DNA of 64,000 nt from Roseisalinus antarcticus. Lineage in GTDB: Bacteria > Pseudomonadota > Alphaproteobacteria > Rhodobacterales > Rhodobacteraceae. Positions 8,071 to 16,519 of the stretch are shown here, in pieces (position 1 is the first letter of the stretch; each line of letters opens with the position of its first letter). Both the position numbers and the translations under genes were made by a program. The notes under the pieces were generated by a model. It ran no database searches, was not told where the DNA came from, and was given only the letters and a program-made list of their open reading frames with translations. Location: the NCBI RefSeq assembly GCF_900172355.1, contig NZ_FWFZ01000016.1:1-64000 (forward strand). Direction: 5' to 3'.

Positions 8071-9164
8071 TATTCCGTCCTCAGCGACCGGCCGGTTTCG
8101 GCATCGAAGAGATGCGCACGGGACAGGTCCATGTGAAAGCCCAGCACCTCTCCGCGCTTGACGATGCGCGGGTTCAGCATCCGCGCCGTCCAGCCCTTGC
8201 CGCCGAAATCGACGAACAGAAGCGTCTCGTTGCCCAGCGGTTCGCTCAGTTTCACGGTCAGGTCGCGGGGTTCGACCGCATCGCCGCCCTCGGTATGGAT
8301 GCCGTGGCCCTGGGGATAGATGTCGTCGGGGCGCAGGCCCAGCACGACGTTCTGCCCGTCCTGCGCCGCGACGCCCGGCGGTAGCGGCAGCTCGGCCTCG
8401 TCCGACAGACGCAGATTGCCGCCCACGACCCGCGCGTCGGCCATGTTCATCGGCGGCGAGCCGATGAAGCCGGCCACGAACTGCGTCGCGGGCCGGTTGA
8501 ACACCTCGTCCGGAGAGCCGACCTGCTCGATCCGGCCGTCCTTCATGATGACGATCCGGTCGGCCAGGGTCATCGCCTCGACCTGGTCGTGGGTCACGTA
8601 GACGATCGTCGACTCAAGCCGCGCGTGCAGCTCCTTGATCTCGGTCCGCATCTGACCACGCAGCTTGGCGTCCAGGTTCGACAGCGGCTCGTCGAACAGG
8701 AACACGTCGGGGTCGCGCACGATGGCCCGACCCATGGCGACCCGCTGGCGCTGACCGCCGGACAATTGCGCCGGGCGCCGGTCCAGCAGCGCCTCGATCT
8801 CGAGCACGCGGGCCGCCTTGGCGACGGCTTCAGCGATCTCGGCCTTGCCGCGGCCGGCGATCTTGAGGGTGAAGCCCATGTTTTCGCCCACGGTCATGTG
8901 CGGGTAGAGCGCGTAGGACTGGAACACCATCGAGATGTTCCGGTCGCGCGGCGGCAGGTCGTTGACCACGCGGTCGCCGATCCGGATGTCGCCCGAGGTG
9001 ATGTCCTCCAGCCCCGCGATCATCCGCAGGGTCGTGGACTTGCCGCAGCCCGATGGCCCCACCAGCGCCACGAACTCCCCGTCGGCGACGTCGAGGTCGA
9101 TCCCCTTCACCGCGTGGAAACTGCCGTAATTCTTGTCGAGCCGGGAAAGCGAGAGCGTTGCCAT
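8070..9164 (-). CDS. Sugar ABC transporter ATP-binding protein (MalK/UgpC type)
   Basis: 364 residues from the ATG at 9164, which lies 2 bp after the permease gene; a longer upstream reading frame would overlap that gene. Walker A GPSGCGKST (36-44), Q-loop FQSYALYPHM, signature LSGGQ (134-138) and Walker B FLFDEP are intact. A C-terminal TOBE/regulatory extension (about 235-364) is typical of carbohydrate importers. It energises uptake through the two permeases encoded just upstream. Confidence 0.95.
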   Translation of the reverse strand: MATLSLSRLDKNYGSFHAVKGIDLDVADGEFVALVGPSGCGKSTTLRMIAGLEDITSGDIRIGDRVVNDLPPRDRNISMVFQSYALYPHMTVGENMGFTLKIAGRGKAEIAEAVAKAARVLEIEALLDRRPAQLSGGQRQRVAMGRAIVRDPDVFLFDEPLSNLDAKLRGQMRTEIKELHARLESTIVYVTHDQVEAMTLADRIVIMKDGRIEQVGSPDEVFNRPATQFVAGFIGSPPMNMADARVVGGNLRLSDEAELPLPPGVAAQDGQNVVLGLRPDDIYPQGHGIHTEGGDAVEPRDLTVKLSEPLGNETLLFVDFGGKGWTARMLNPRIVKRGEVLGFHMDLSRAHLFDAETGRSLRTE

Positions 9165-9166
9165 GG

Positions 9167-10033
9167 TCAGCCTTTGATTGCGCCGGACGTCAGCCCGGAG
9201 ACGAGGTGTTTCTGCACTGCATAGGTCAGCAGCAGGGCCGGAATGATCATCACGACGGCGAGGGCGCACATGCCCCGCCAGTCAATGGTGAACTCGGCGG
9301 TATAGTCGAGCAGCCCCACCGGCAGCGTCTTGCTCGACGTCGAGCGGGTCAGCTGCGAGGCCAGGGCAAACTCGTTCCACGAGGTGAGGAAGGCGAAGAT
9401 GCCCGCGCTCGCGATGCCGGGGCGGGCCAGCGGGAACTCCACCTGCCAGAACGCCTGCCAGCGCGTGCAGCCGTCGATCTGCGCGGCCTCGGCCAGGTCC
9501 TTCGGCACCTGGCGGAAGAAGCCGTCGATCAACCAGATCGTGAACGGCACGTTCAGGGCGGTATAGGCCAGGATCATGCCCGCATGGGTGTCGATCAGCC
9601 CGACCCGCGCGTAGAGGAAGAAAAGCGGCAGCGACAGCGCGATGCCCGGCACCGCCCGCGTCAGCATCAACCCCAGGAACCAGCCGCCCTTGAACCGGAA
9701 CCTGTAGCGGGCGAAGGCGTAGCCACCCGACATCCCGATTGCGAGCGAGATCACCGTCGAGGTGACCGCGATGATCATCGAGTTGCGGAAGTATTGCAGA
9801 ACCGGGATGCCGCCCTGCCCGATGCCCGAGAACATGTCGCGGTAGGCGTCGAACGACAGCTGGTTGGGGATCCAGACCGGGGGCTTGGCCATGATCTCGA
9901 CCGTTGGCCGCAGGGAGTTCAGCACGATCCAGAGGCCGGGCAGGCAGATGATCGCCATCGCGATGAACAGCGCGATATTCAGCGCCCAATTCGTGGCGCG
10001 TCGTTTCAGGCGGGCGGTCTTGTTTGCGTCCAT
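9167..10033 (-). CDS. Sugar ABC transporter permease (MalG-like)
   Basis: 288 residues with six predicted membrane segments, the first at about residues 16-38 (NIALFIAMAIICLPGLWIVL). The cytoplasmic EAA loop that contacts the ATPase reads EAAQIDGCTRWQAFWQVEFP. The start at 10033 overlaps the stop of the first permease gene by one base (TGATG). It forms the transmembrane channel with that partner. Confidence 0.94.
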   Translation of the reverse strand: MDANKTARLKRRATNWALNIALFIAMAIICLPGLWIVLNSLRPTVEIMAKPPVWIPNQLSFDAYRDMFSGIGQGGIPVLQYFRNSMIIAVTSTVISLAIGMSGGYAFARYRFRFKGGWFLGLMLTRAVPGIALSLPLFFLYARVGLIDTHAGMILAYTALNVPFTIWLIDGFFRQVPKDLAEAAQIDGCTRWQAFWQVEFPLARPGIASAGIFAFLTSWNEFALASQLTRSTSSKTLPVGLLDYTAEFTIDWRGMCALAVVMIIPALLLTYAVQKHLVSGLTSGAIKG

Positions 10034-10929
10034 CACCAATCCGCCGCGACCTGGGCCCGGGCCTTGCCGAGCTGTGCGAAGAAGAAGGCCGTGAAGGCAA
10101 TCGACAGCAGGATCGCGACATAGGCCATGGCATTGGCCATCCCCATCCGCGCGTCCGAATAGGCGGTGCGCGCGATCAGCGTCCACAGCACCTCCGTCCG
10201 GCCGGCGGGGCCGCCGTCGGTCATGATCTTGATGATGTCATAGGCCCGCGCGACGTCCAGCGACCGGATCGTCATCGCGATGAACGCGAAGGGCATCAGG
10301 AACGGCCAGGTGACATAGCGGAAGGTCTGCCAGGGGGTGCAGCCGTCGACCCTTGCCGCCTCGATCGGTTCTCGCGGCATCGCCATCAGCCCGGCGAGGA
10401 TGAAGATCGCGAAGACGGCCGTGGACGACCAGACCTCGGCGGTGGTGATCGCGATGAAGGCCAGCCGGCCGTCGATCAGCCACGGGATCGCCTGGTCGGT
10501 GAAGCCCAGCGATTGCAGGGCGTTGTTCACCAGGCCGATGTTGTCGTTGAACATGAACTTGAACTGGAAGCCCACCAGGATCGGCGAGAACATCATCGGA
10601 AACATCAGGATGGTCCGCAGCATCCGCTGACCGCGGCTCGCCCGCTCGACCAGCAGCGCGAGGCCCAGGCCCAGCACCATCTCGAGGTTCAGCGCCACCG
10701 TCAGCAGCAGCACGGTGCGCCCGAAGGCGACCCAGAAATCCCCGTCGGTGAAGATGCGGCGATAGTTCCGCAGGCCGATGAAGTCATAGATCGTGTCCGG
10801 CCGGGTCAGCCGGAACGGCGTAAAGCTCGACCACAGCGACAGCAGCAGGGGCAGCAACACAACCGCTGCAAGCACGATCACGGCCGGAAGCAGCAGCGCG
10901 ACGTGCGGCGGCAAACGCCAGGCTTTCAT
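10033..10929 (-). CDS. Sugar ABC transporter permease (MalF-like)
   Basis: 298 residues, six membrane segments, starting with a short basic N-terminus and a hydrophobic stretch (LLLPAVIVLAAVVLLPLLLS). The EAA loop is EAARVDGCTPWQTFRYVTWP. It lies 68 bp downstream of the binding-protein gene, separated by a stem-loop, and is translationally coupled to the second permease. Confidence 0.94.
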   Translation of the reverse strand: MKAWRLPPHVALLLPAVIVLAAVVLLPLLLSLWSSFTPFRLTRPDTIYDFIGLRNYRRIFTDGDFWVAFGRTVLLLTVALNLEMVLGLGLALLVERASRGQRMLRTILMFPMMFSPILVGFQFKFMFNDNIGLVNNALQSLGFTDQAIPWLIDGRLAFIAITTAEVWSSTAVFAIFILAGLMAMPREPIEAARVDGCTPWQTFRYVTWPFLMPFAFIAMTIRSLDVARAYDIIKIMTDGGPAGRTEVLWTLIARTAYSDARMGMANAMAYVAILLSIAFTAFFFAQLGKARAQVAADW

Positions 10930-10956
10930 CGAAGGCTCCGTTCAGAAAGAGCCGGT

Positions 10957-10975
10957 GGGCGCCCGTAAGGCGCCC
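10957..10975 (-). terminator. Stem-loop between binding-protein and permease genes
   Basis: GGGCGCC, a five-base loop, GGCGCCC: a perfect 7-bp inverted repeat in the gap after the solute-binding-protein gene. In sugar ABC operons such a structure usually protects the binding-protein mRNA or partly terminates transcription, so that the binding protein is made in excess over the permeases. No T-run follows on the transcribed strand. Confidence 0.6.
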
Positions 10976-10997
10976 CCCGGCAGGGAGGAAAGGGAGA

Positions 10998-12305
10998 TCA
11001 GAGCTCGCCGGCGTCTTCGAGGATCATCGTCGCCTCGTCGGCCGCTTCATCGAGGGCTTCCTGCGGGGTCTTGTCCCCCAGGATCGCCGCCTGAAGCTCC
11101 GGGTAGAGCACGTTGGTGATCTCGATCCAGCTCGGCGTCTGCGGCACCGGGAACGCGGTCTCGGCCGCGGTCTGGAAGGCGGCCAGCACTTCGGACCGGT
11201 AGGGGTCGTCGGCGGCCTCTTCGATCACATGCGCCCAGACCGACTGCCGGGAGGGCAGCGGGCCGGCGGCGCTCTCGAGCATCTGGCTTTCCTCGTTGGT
11301 CAGGAACCAGACCAGCGACGCGGCCGCCTCGGGGTTGGCGCAATCCTCGGTCACGCTGAAGCCGTGGAACCCGGACCAGCCGGAGCGGATGCCGGCGCTG
11401 CCGGTCGGTGGCGGCGCGACGCCCACGTTGCCCGCGACCTTGGACGCCTCAGGATCGTTGAAGAAGCCCGCCCAGCCGGGCCAATCGAGGTTGAGCGCGA
11501 CGGTGCCAGAGGCGAAGCCCTGCCCGAGGTCGTCCCAGAGGTAGTTCGGCACGCCCACGGGCACCGCATCGGCGGCATAGAGGTCGACGAACCAGTTCAG
11601 CGCCTCGACCCCGGCCTCGGAGTTGAAGGCAGGCTCGCCCGCGTCGTTGAGGAATTCGCCGCCGTTGGCGATCAGGATCTCGTAGAACCGGCCGGCGATG
11701 GCCTCTTCCTTGCCGGCATATTGCGTGCCGTAGAAATTCGGCGCGTCGGCGAAGAACATCGCCTGGTCGGAGACCTGGTCCCAGGTTTCCGGCACCGTCA
11801 GCGGATAGCCGTATTCGGCCTCGAACGCGGCGGCCTGCTCGGGGTCCTCGTAGAGGTCCTTCTGGTAATAGAGCGCCGAGACGTCGAACTGCGCCCGCGG
11901 CAGCATCACCAGCCGGTCATTGAGCGTGGCCGAGGCGAGGTTGCCCGGAACGAAATCGCTCAGCGCCTCTTCGGGCAGGTATTGCCGCAGGTCGACGTAG
12001 ATGCCGGGATATTGCGGCGCGAAGGACGAGTGATTCGACCCCACGCACCAGTTCAGCTGACCGGTGGCGATGTCGGACTTGATCTCGCGGTCCAGCTCGA
12101 AGTGGTTCTTCTTGCTGATGACGTTGACCGTGGCGCCGGTGGCCTCCTCCCACTCGGCGATGCGGTTGTAGAGCGCCTCGTATTGCTGCCCGCCGATCAG
12201 CTTGGCGTCGATGGTCACGCCCTCGAAGCTGCCCGGCAACTCCTGCGCGGCAAGACCTGTCGCGGCAGCGATCAGCGCCGCGCTTGCGGTCGTCAGATAT
12301 CTCAT
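10998..12305 (-). CDS. Extracellular sugar-binding protein of the ABC importer (SBP family 1)
   Basis: 435 residues starting at MRYLTTASAALIAAATGLAAQ, a clear cleavable signal peptide; the longer frame upstream to 12461 would run through the regulatory gap and is rejected. The body has the family-1 binding-protein pattern (ATGATVNVISKKN near the N-terminus, YGYPLTVPETWDQ, GWSGFHGFSV). It captures the substrate in the periplasm. It is the first gene of the operon, read away from the divergent IclR regulator with an operator-like motif at 12361-12376. Confidence 0.92.
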   Translation of the reverse strand: MRYLTTASAALIAAATGLAAQELPGSFEGVTIDAKLIGGQQYEALYNRIAEWEEATGATVNVISKKNHFELDREIKSDIATGQLNWCVGSNHSSFAPQYPGIYVDLRQYLPEEALSDFVPGNLASATLNDRLVMLPRAQFDVSALYYQKDLYEDPEQAAAFEAEYGYPLTVPETWDQVSDQAMFFADAPNFYGTQYAGKEEAIAGRFYEILIANGGEFLNDAGEPAFNSEAGVEALNWFVDLYAADAVPVGVPNYLWDDLGQGFASGTVALNLDWPGWAGFFNDPEASKVAGNVGVAPPPTGSAGIRSGWSGFHGFSVTEDCANPEAAASLVWFLTNEESQMLESAAGPLPSRQSVWAHVIEEAADDPYRSEVLAAFQTAAETAFPVPQTPSWIEITNVLYPELQAAILGDKTPQEALDEAADEATMILEDAGEL

Positions 12306-12459
12306 TGTCGTCCTCCCTGAACTCCGCAAGGACGCCTTCGCGTCCTCACTTGTGGATAATATCTTCATATGCAAATCAACATTGGGGGGCGTGTCAAGGA
12401 TTTCCGCTGGAAACCGTCGCGGTATTTGCCCATGAAAGATCATCTTCATCGAGGACGAC
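12306..12459. promoter_or_regulatory. Divergent promoter region of the importer operon and the IclR regulator
   Basis: This 154-bp gap is markedly AT-richer than the genes on either side, most of all at 12355-12380. It must hold the promoter of the long minus-strand catabolic operon and that of the regulator gene. The operator-like motif described at 12361-12376 is central. No confident -35/-10 pair could be assigned by eye. Confidence 0.7.
12361..12376 (-). promoter_or_regulatory. Candidate IclR operator A (before the importer operon)
   Basis: Read on the minus strand the site is ATTTGCATATGAAGAT. It matches 13298-13314 (ATTTGCATCTGAATGAT) over its first 13 bases with one mismatch, and shares the CATATGAA core with 16548-16559. 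All three sites lie just upstream of genes of the same catabolic island. Confidence 0.5.
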
Positions 12460-13248
12460 ATGGCACAGACCGAAGACCGCTATCGTGCGCCCGCCCTGGA
12501 CAAGGGCCTCGATATTCTGGAGTTGCTGGCCGGGATCGAGGGGGGTCTGACCCAGGCCGAGATCGCCAAGCGCCTCGGCCGCAGTCCCAATGAGTTCTAC
12601 CGCATGCTCGACCGTCTCGCGCGGCGCGGCTATGTCGCCCGGGTCGACGGCGACCGCTATGCCCTGACGCTGAAGCTGTTTGGGCTGGCGCAGATGCACG
12701 CCCCGCCGCGGCGCCTCGCCTCGCTGGTCACGCCGCTGATGCGTGACCTCGCGGCGCGCACCCGGCAAGCCAACCAGCTCGTGGTGTTCGACCGGGGCCA
12801 CCCGGTCGTGGTCGCCCAGCAGGAGGCGCCGGGCTACTGGGGCATCTCGATCCGCGTTGGCTCTCATATCGGGCTGTTCGACACCGGGTCGGGCCATGTC
12901 CTGCTGGCCTTCGCAAGCCCCGAGCGGCGGCAGGCGATGGTGGCCGAGAACCGCGACACCGGCGCCCCGGCCCGCGACATCCCCCCCGCGCTGGAGGCCC
13001 GTTTCGAAAAGATCCGAGCGGAAGGCTTCGAGGCGATGCCCTCGGCGCAGACCGCCGGGGTGACCAACCTCTCCGCCCCCGTGCTGGCCCCGGACGGCGA
13101 GGCCATGGCCGCGGTGACGATCCCCTACCTGCCCCTCGTGGACCGGGCCGAGGCGCCCGGCGTCGAAGAGGCCGTGGCCGCCCTGCTCGAAACCACGACG
13201 GCCATGTCCGGGGTCACCGGCCATGGGACCGAGGACGAGGGGGCCTAG
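12460..13248 (+). CDS. IclR-family transcriptional regulator
   Basis: 262 residues: an N-terminal winged helix-turn-helix (about 10-72; GLTQAEIAKRLGRSPNEFYRML is the HTH) and a C-terminal effector-binding IclR domain (ISIRVGSHIGLFDTGSGHVLLAFAS). It is divergent from the importer operon and followed 112 bp later by the lactonase gene, so it is the obvious local regulator. The effector is probably a pathway sugar acid or keto acid. Repressor or activator action cannot be told from sequence. Confidence 0.92.
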   Translation: MAQTEDRYRAPALDKGLDILELLAGIEGGLTQAEIAKRLGRSPNEFYRMLDRLARRGYVARVDGDRYALTLKLFGLAQMHAPPRRLASLVTPLMRDLAARTRQANQLVVFDRGHPVVVAQQEAPGYWGISIRVGSHIGLFDTGSGHVLLAFASPERRQAMVAENRDTGAPARDIPPALEARFEKIRAEGFEAMPSAQTAGVTNLSAPVLAPDGEAMAAVTIPYLPLVDRAEAPGVEEAVAALLETTTAMSGVTGHGTEDEGA

Positions 13249-13297
13249 GACAGGGGGCAAGACCGGGGCGCCAGGCCTCGGGCCAAGATGGGGAGAC

Positions 13298-13320
13298 ATT
13301 TGCATCTGAATGATTCATTC
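13298..13320 (+). promoter_or_regulatory. Candidate IclR operator B (before the lactonase gene)
   Basis: ATTTGCATCTGAATGAT matches operator A and runs into a perfect 6-1-6 inverted repeat, GAATGA-T-TCATTC (13308-13320). An outer pair TTGCAT (13300-13305) and ATGCAA (13329-13334) frames it. It lies 40-60 bp before the lactonase start. Confidence 0.55.
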
Positions 13321-13360
13321 TCGGGTGAATGCAATTCGGAACCGCCCGGAGGAGGACCAG

Positions 13361-14203
13361 ATGCACCCCGATATCCTCGACACCCACCTTCACCTCATCG
13401 ACCGTGCGCGGCTCGACTACCCCTGGCTTTCGGACGCCCCGCCGCTCGACCATGACTGGCCGCTTGCCGATTACGCGGCCAAGGCGCGCCGGGTCGGCAT
13501 TTCGGGGGCGCTGCACATGGAGGTCGACGTCGCCGACGGCCGGATCGAGGATGAGACGAGCTGGATCGAGGATCTGGCCGCCGAGGGCAGCTTTCCGATC
13601 CGCGGCATCCTCGCCGCCGCGCGGCCCGAATCCGCCGATTTCCCCGCCTGGCTGGAGCGGACTGCCGAGCGGCCGCTGGTGAAGGGCGTGCGCCGGCCGC
13701 TGCACGTGGTGCCCGACGACACTTCCCGGTCGGAGCTTTTTCGCGGCAACATCCGCCGCCTGGCCACCGCCGCGCTGCCCTTCGACATCTGCGTCGCCGC
13801 GCGACAATTGCCGCTGGCGATCGAGCTGGCCGACGCGGCCCCCGAGGTAAGCTTTGTCCTCGACCACTGCGGCGTGCCCGATATCGCCGGCGGCGCGTGG
13901 GACAGCTGGGCCGGCGATATCGCCCGGCTGGCCGAGCGGCCGAATGTCTGCGCCAAGATCTCCGGCGTGGTGGCCTATGCCGGCACGGATTGGGCCCTGC
14001 CGGGGCTGTCGCGCTGGGTCGATCACGTGGCCCGAAGCTTCGGCCCCGATCGTCTCGTGTGGGGCGGGGATTGGCCGGTTTGCACGCTCGGGGGCGGGCT
14101 CTGCACCTGGGTCGCGGCCACCCGGGCCATCGTCGCGGACTGGAGCGCCGACGACCGCGCCGCGCTGTTCGCCGGCAACGCCACGCGGATCTGGTCGCTC
14201 TGA
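13361..14203 (+). CDS. Amidohydrolase-family lactonase, probable L-fuconolactonase
   Basis: 280 residues. The start at 13361 follows a strong ribosome site, GGAGGA (13349-13354). Amidohydrolase-2 signatures are DTHLHL (7-12, metal-binding H9 and H11), GVRRPLH, VLDHCGVPDI and WGGDWPV near the C-terminus. It opens the lactone produced by the sugar dehydrogenase to the aldonate used by fuconate dehydratase. It is alone on the plus strand behind its own operator-like motif and faces the minus-strand operon of the same pathway. Confidence 0.87.
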   Translation: MHPDILDTHLHLIDRARLDYPWLSDAPPLDHDWPLADYAAKARRVGISGALHMEVDVADGRIEDETSWIEDLAAEGSFPIRGILAAARPESADFPAWLERTAERPLVKGVRRPLHVVPDDTSRSELFRGNIRRLATAALPFDICVAARQLPLAIELADAAPEVSFVLDHCGVPDIAGGAWDSWAGDIARLAERPNVCAKISGVVAYAGTDWALPGLSRWVDHVARSFGPDRLVWGGDWPVCTLGGGLCTWVAATRAIVADWSADDRAALFAGNATRIWSL

Positions 14204-14219
14204 CGGCCGCGGGACCCGG

Positions 14220-15332
14220 TCAGCCGGCCCCGAAACTTTCGACGAACAGCCGGTCGAGGTCGTCGAGTGCCGCGTCGATCCGGCCGTCCTTCAGCGCGGC
14301 GCCGACACGCTCCGACGCCGCTTGCTGGAACGGCATGTAGCCGTCGTGGCGCGGTCGCATCCACGCCATGTCCAGCGTCGCCAGCGTGCCGGAATAGAAC
14401 CCGCCCGCCTCGGCATCGACCCCCGGCAGCGTCCAGGCACCGCGATGCCCGGCCTGCCCGCCCGCGAAAGGCCAGGGACCTTCCTGCGCCACCGGGCCAG
14501 CAGCGTGCCGGGCAAAGGCCACGGCCGCCTCCGGCGCCTTGCAGCGGGCCGAGACGGCAAGCCCCGTTCCGCCCAGCGCACTGCCCCTCGGGCCGGCGCC
14601 CTTCGTCGCTTCGGGAATGTCGTGGAACGCGATCCTGTTCGGGCGGGTGCCGGCGATGGCATAGCTCACGTAGCCATAGATCAGGGGGGCGCAGCTCAAC
14701 CGGTTCCCCTCGGCCATCTCCTCGAGGACGGCGATCGGGTCCTGGTCGTTGCAGACCGGATCGACCGCCCCGGCCAGCGCCGCCAGAAGCTCCAGCGCCC
14801 GGACCGCGCCTCTCCGGTCGCAGAACGGGGCGTCGCCATCCACCCGGCAGGGGGTCCCGAGATTGGCGCAGAGCGTGTAGAAACTCATCAGGCTGTGCGG
14901 CGGCCGCAGCGGGATCGCCACGCGCCCCTCGCCCGCAAGCCGCAGGACCTCATCCCAGTCTGACGCCGGCCCGCCCAGGTCCGGGCGCACGGCCTGGACC
15001 TGGGCCGCCGCATCGACCGGCCAGGCCCATTGCCGACCTTGCCAGGTGTAGCTCTCGAACGATTGCCCCAGCGATCCGGCCGCGATCTCGGGCGCGTCGG
15101 GCAGCGGCAGCAGGCAGCCCTCGGCAGTGATCTGGCCGACGTGGGGATGGTCGATGATGATCAGGTCGTATCGCGCGGCGAGCTCCTCGACCGGGTAGCT
15201 CTCGAAATCCTGCAGCGAGCGGCGATCCCACGTGATCTCGACCCCGTGTTCGCTGCGCCAGGCCTCGGACAGGGCCACCAGCGGATCCACTCCCCTCGGG
15301 TGGTCCCAGGTCATGCCGCGCAGCCGGATCAC
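14220..15332 (-). CDS. Solute-binding-protein homologue without a signal peptide
   Basis: 370 residues from the GTG at 15332, which overlaps the CoA-transferase stop by 4 nt (GTGA); an ATG at 15314 is the alternative. The fold resembles family-1 ABC sugar-binding proteins (GVEITWDRRSLQDF, DLIIIDHPHVGQIT, GSALGGTGLAVS), but neither start gives a hydrophobic signal peptide, so the protein should stay in the cytoplasm. It pairs with a CaiB/BaiF gene and not with permeases. A cytoplasmic ligand-binding or scaffolding role is possible, but the function is unknown. Confidence 0.72.
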   Translation of the reverse strand: MIRLRGMTWDHPRGVDPLVALSEAWRSEHGVEITWDRRSLQDFESYPVEELAARYDLIIIDHPHVGQITAEGCLLPLPDAPEIAAGSLGQSFESYTWQGRQWAWPVDAAAQVQAVRPDLGGPASDWDEVLRLAGEGRVAIPLRPPHSLMSFYTLCANLGTPCRVDGDAPFCDRRGAVRALELLAALAGAVDPVCNDQDPIAVLEEMAEGNRLSCAPLIYGYVSYAIAGTRPNRIAFHDIPEATKGAGPRGSALGGTGLAVSARCKAPEAAVAFARHAAGPVAQEGPWPFAGGQAGHRGAWTLPGVDAEAGGFYSGTLATLDMAWMRPRHDGYMPFQQAASERVGAALKDGRIDAALDDLDRLFVESFGAG

Positions 15333-16519
15333 AGGCCGAACTCCGCCCGGATCGCATCCGAATGCTCGCCGACCTGCGGCGCGGCCCGGCCGCCGCCCGG
15401 CCTTTTGCCGTCGATCGTAAGCGGCGAACGCGTGGTCTCGATCACCACGCCGTCGTCCCGCCTTACCGTCTGCAGCATGTCCAGACGGCGGAAGGCATCG
15501 GCCCCGGTCAGCCCGTGCCAGTCCAGCACCTCCGAGCACCAGATGTCGGCCGGCTGCAACACGGCCAGCCAGTCCGCCACCGGCCTCTCGGCCACCCGCG
15601 CCCCGACCAGCGCCTTGATCTCGTCCCGGGCGCGAAAGGCGTCGGCCGGATCCCGGTCCGCGAGGGCCGGCAGCTCCAGCAGCGCCGCGAGCTTGTCGAG
15701 CGGGGTCATCGCGAGCGCCAGATAACCGTCGGCCGCGGCATAGACGCCGTAGGGCGCCCCCAGATAGGCATGGGCCCCGTTGGTGGCTGACCGCGACGGG
15801 GTGCGCCGGCCATCGTTGAGCCAGGTGGTCAGCACCTCGAATTGCAGATCGACCAGCGCCTCCAGCAGGCTTGTTTCCACGTGCCGCCCCTTGCCGTCGA
15901 TCCCGCGCCGGACCAGCGCCGCCAGGATGCCCTGGCTCAGCGCTACGCCGGCGAACATGTCACCCACAGCAAGGCCGAAGGGCACCGGCCCCTGGGTCGC
16001 ATCGCCCGACAGCCACATCAGCCCCGACCGCGCCTGCGCCAGCAGGTCCTGCCCCGGCAGTTTGACCCAGGCGCCATCAGTGCCGTAGCCCGAGATCGAG
16101 CCGTAGATCAGCCGCGGGTTCAACGCGTGCATCGCCTCCCAGCCGATCCCGATCCGCTCCGCGACACCGGGGCGGAAGTTCTGGATCAGGACGTCGGCCT
16201 GCCGCACCAGCCGCCCCAGCGCCGCCAGGTCGGCCGGGTCCTTGAGGTCAAGCGCCAGGCTCTCCTTGCCGCGATTGATCGCGTGAAAGATCGTCGAATC
16301 GCCCCCCAGCTCGGTATCGGAGAGATACAGCTGGCGGCTGAGGTCTCCCTGCCCCGCCCGCTCGACCTTGATGACCCGCGCCCCGAGATCGGCCAGCCGG
16401 AGCGAGCAATATGGGCCGGACAGGAACTGGCTGAGGTCGACCACCAGAAGTCCCTCTAGCGGCCGTTCGGGGGCGGCGTCCTGCGCAGATCGGAGGGTAT
16501 GCGTGTCGGTCGATGTCAT
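15329..16519 (-). CDS. CaiB/BaiF-family CoA-transferase
   Basis: 396 residues, usual family length. The N-terminal region has LVVDLSQFLSGPYCSLRLADLGARVIKVE, and the catalytic aspartate is at D158 in PGQDLLAQARSG (equivalent to Asp169 of formyl-CoA transferase). Other signatures are NFRPGVAERIG and IYGSISGYG. It moves CoA between carboxylic acids. With the MaoC gene at 5132 it hints at a CoA-ester branch in the sugar-acid pathway. It starts about 30 bp from candidate operator C and is coupled to the binding-protein homologue downstream. Confidence 0.9.
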   Translation of the reverse strand: MTSTDTHTLRSAQDAAPERPLEGLLVVDLSQFLSGPYCSLRLADLGARVIKVERAGQGDLSRQLYLSDTELGGDSTIFHAINRGKESLALDLKDPADLAALGRLVRQADVLIQNFRPGVAERIGIGWEAMHALNPRLIYGSISGYGTDGAWVKLPGQDLLAQARSGLMWLSGDATQGPVPFGLAVGDMFAGVALSQGILAALVRRGIDGKGRHVETSLLEALVDLQFEVLTTWLNDGRRTPSRSATNGAHAYLGAPYGVYAAADGYLALAMTPLDKLAALLELPALADRDPADAFRARDEIKALVGARVAERPVADWLAVLQPADIWCSEVLDWHGLTGADAFRRLDMLQTVRRDDGVVIETTRSPLTIDGKRPGGGRAAPQVGEHSDAIRAEFGL

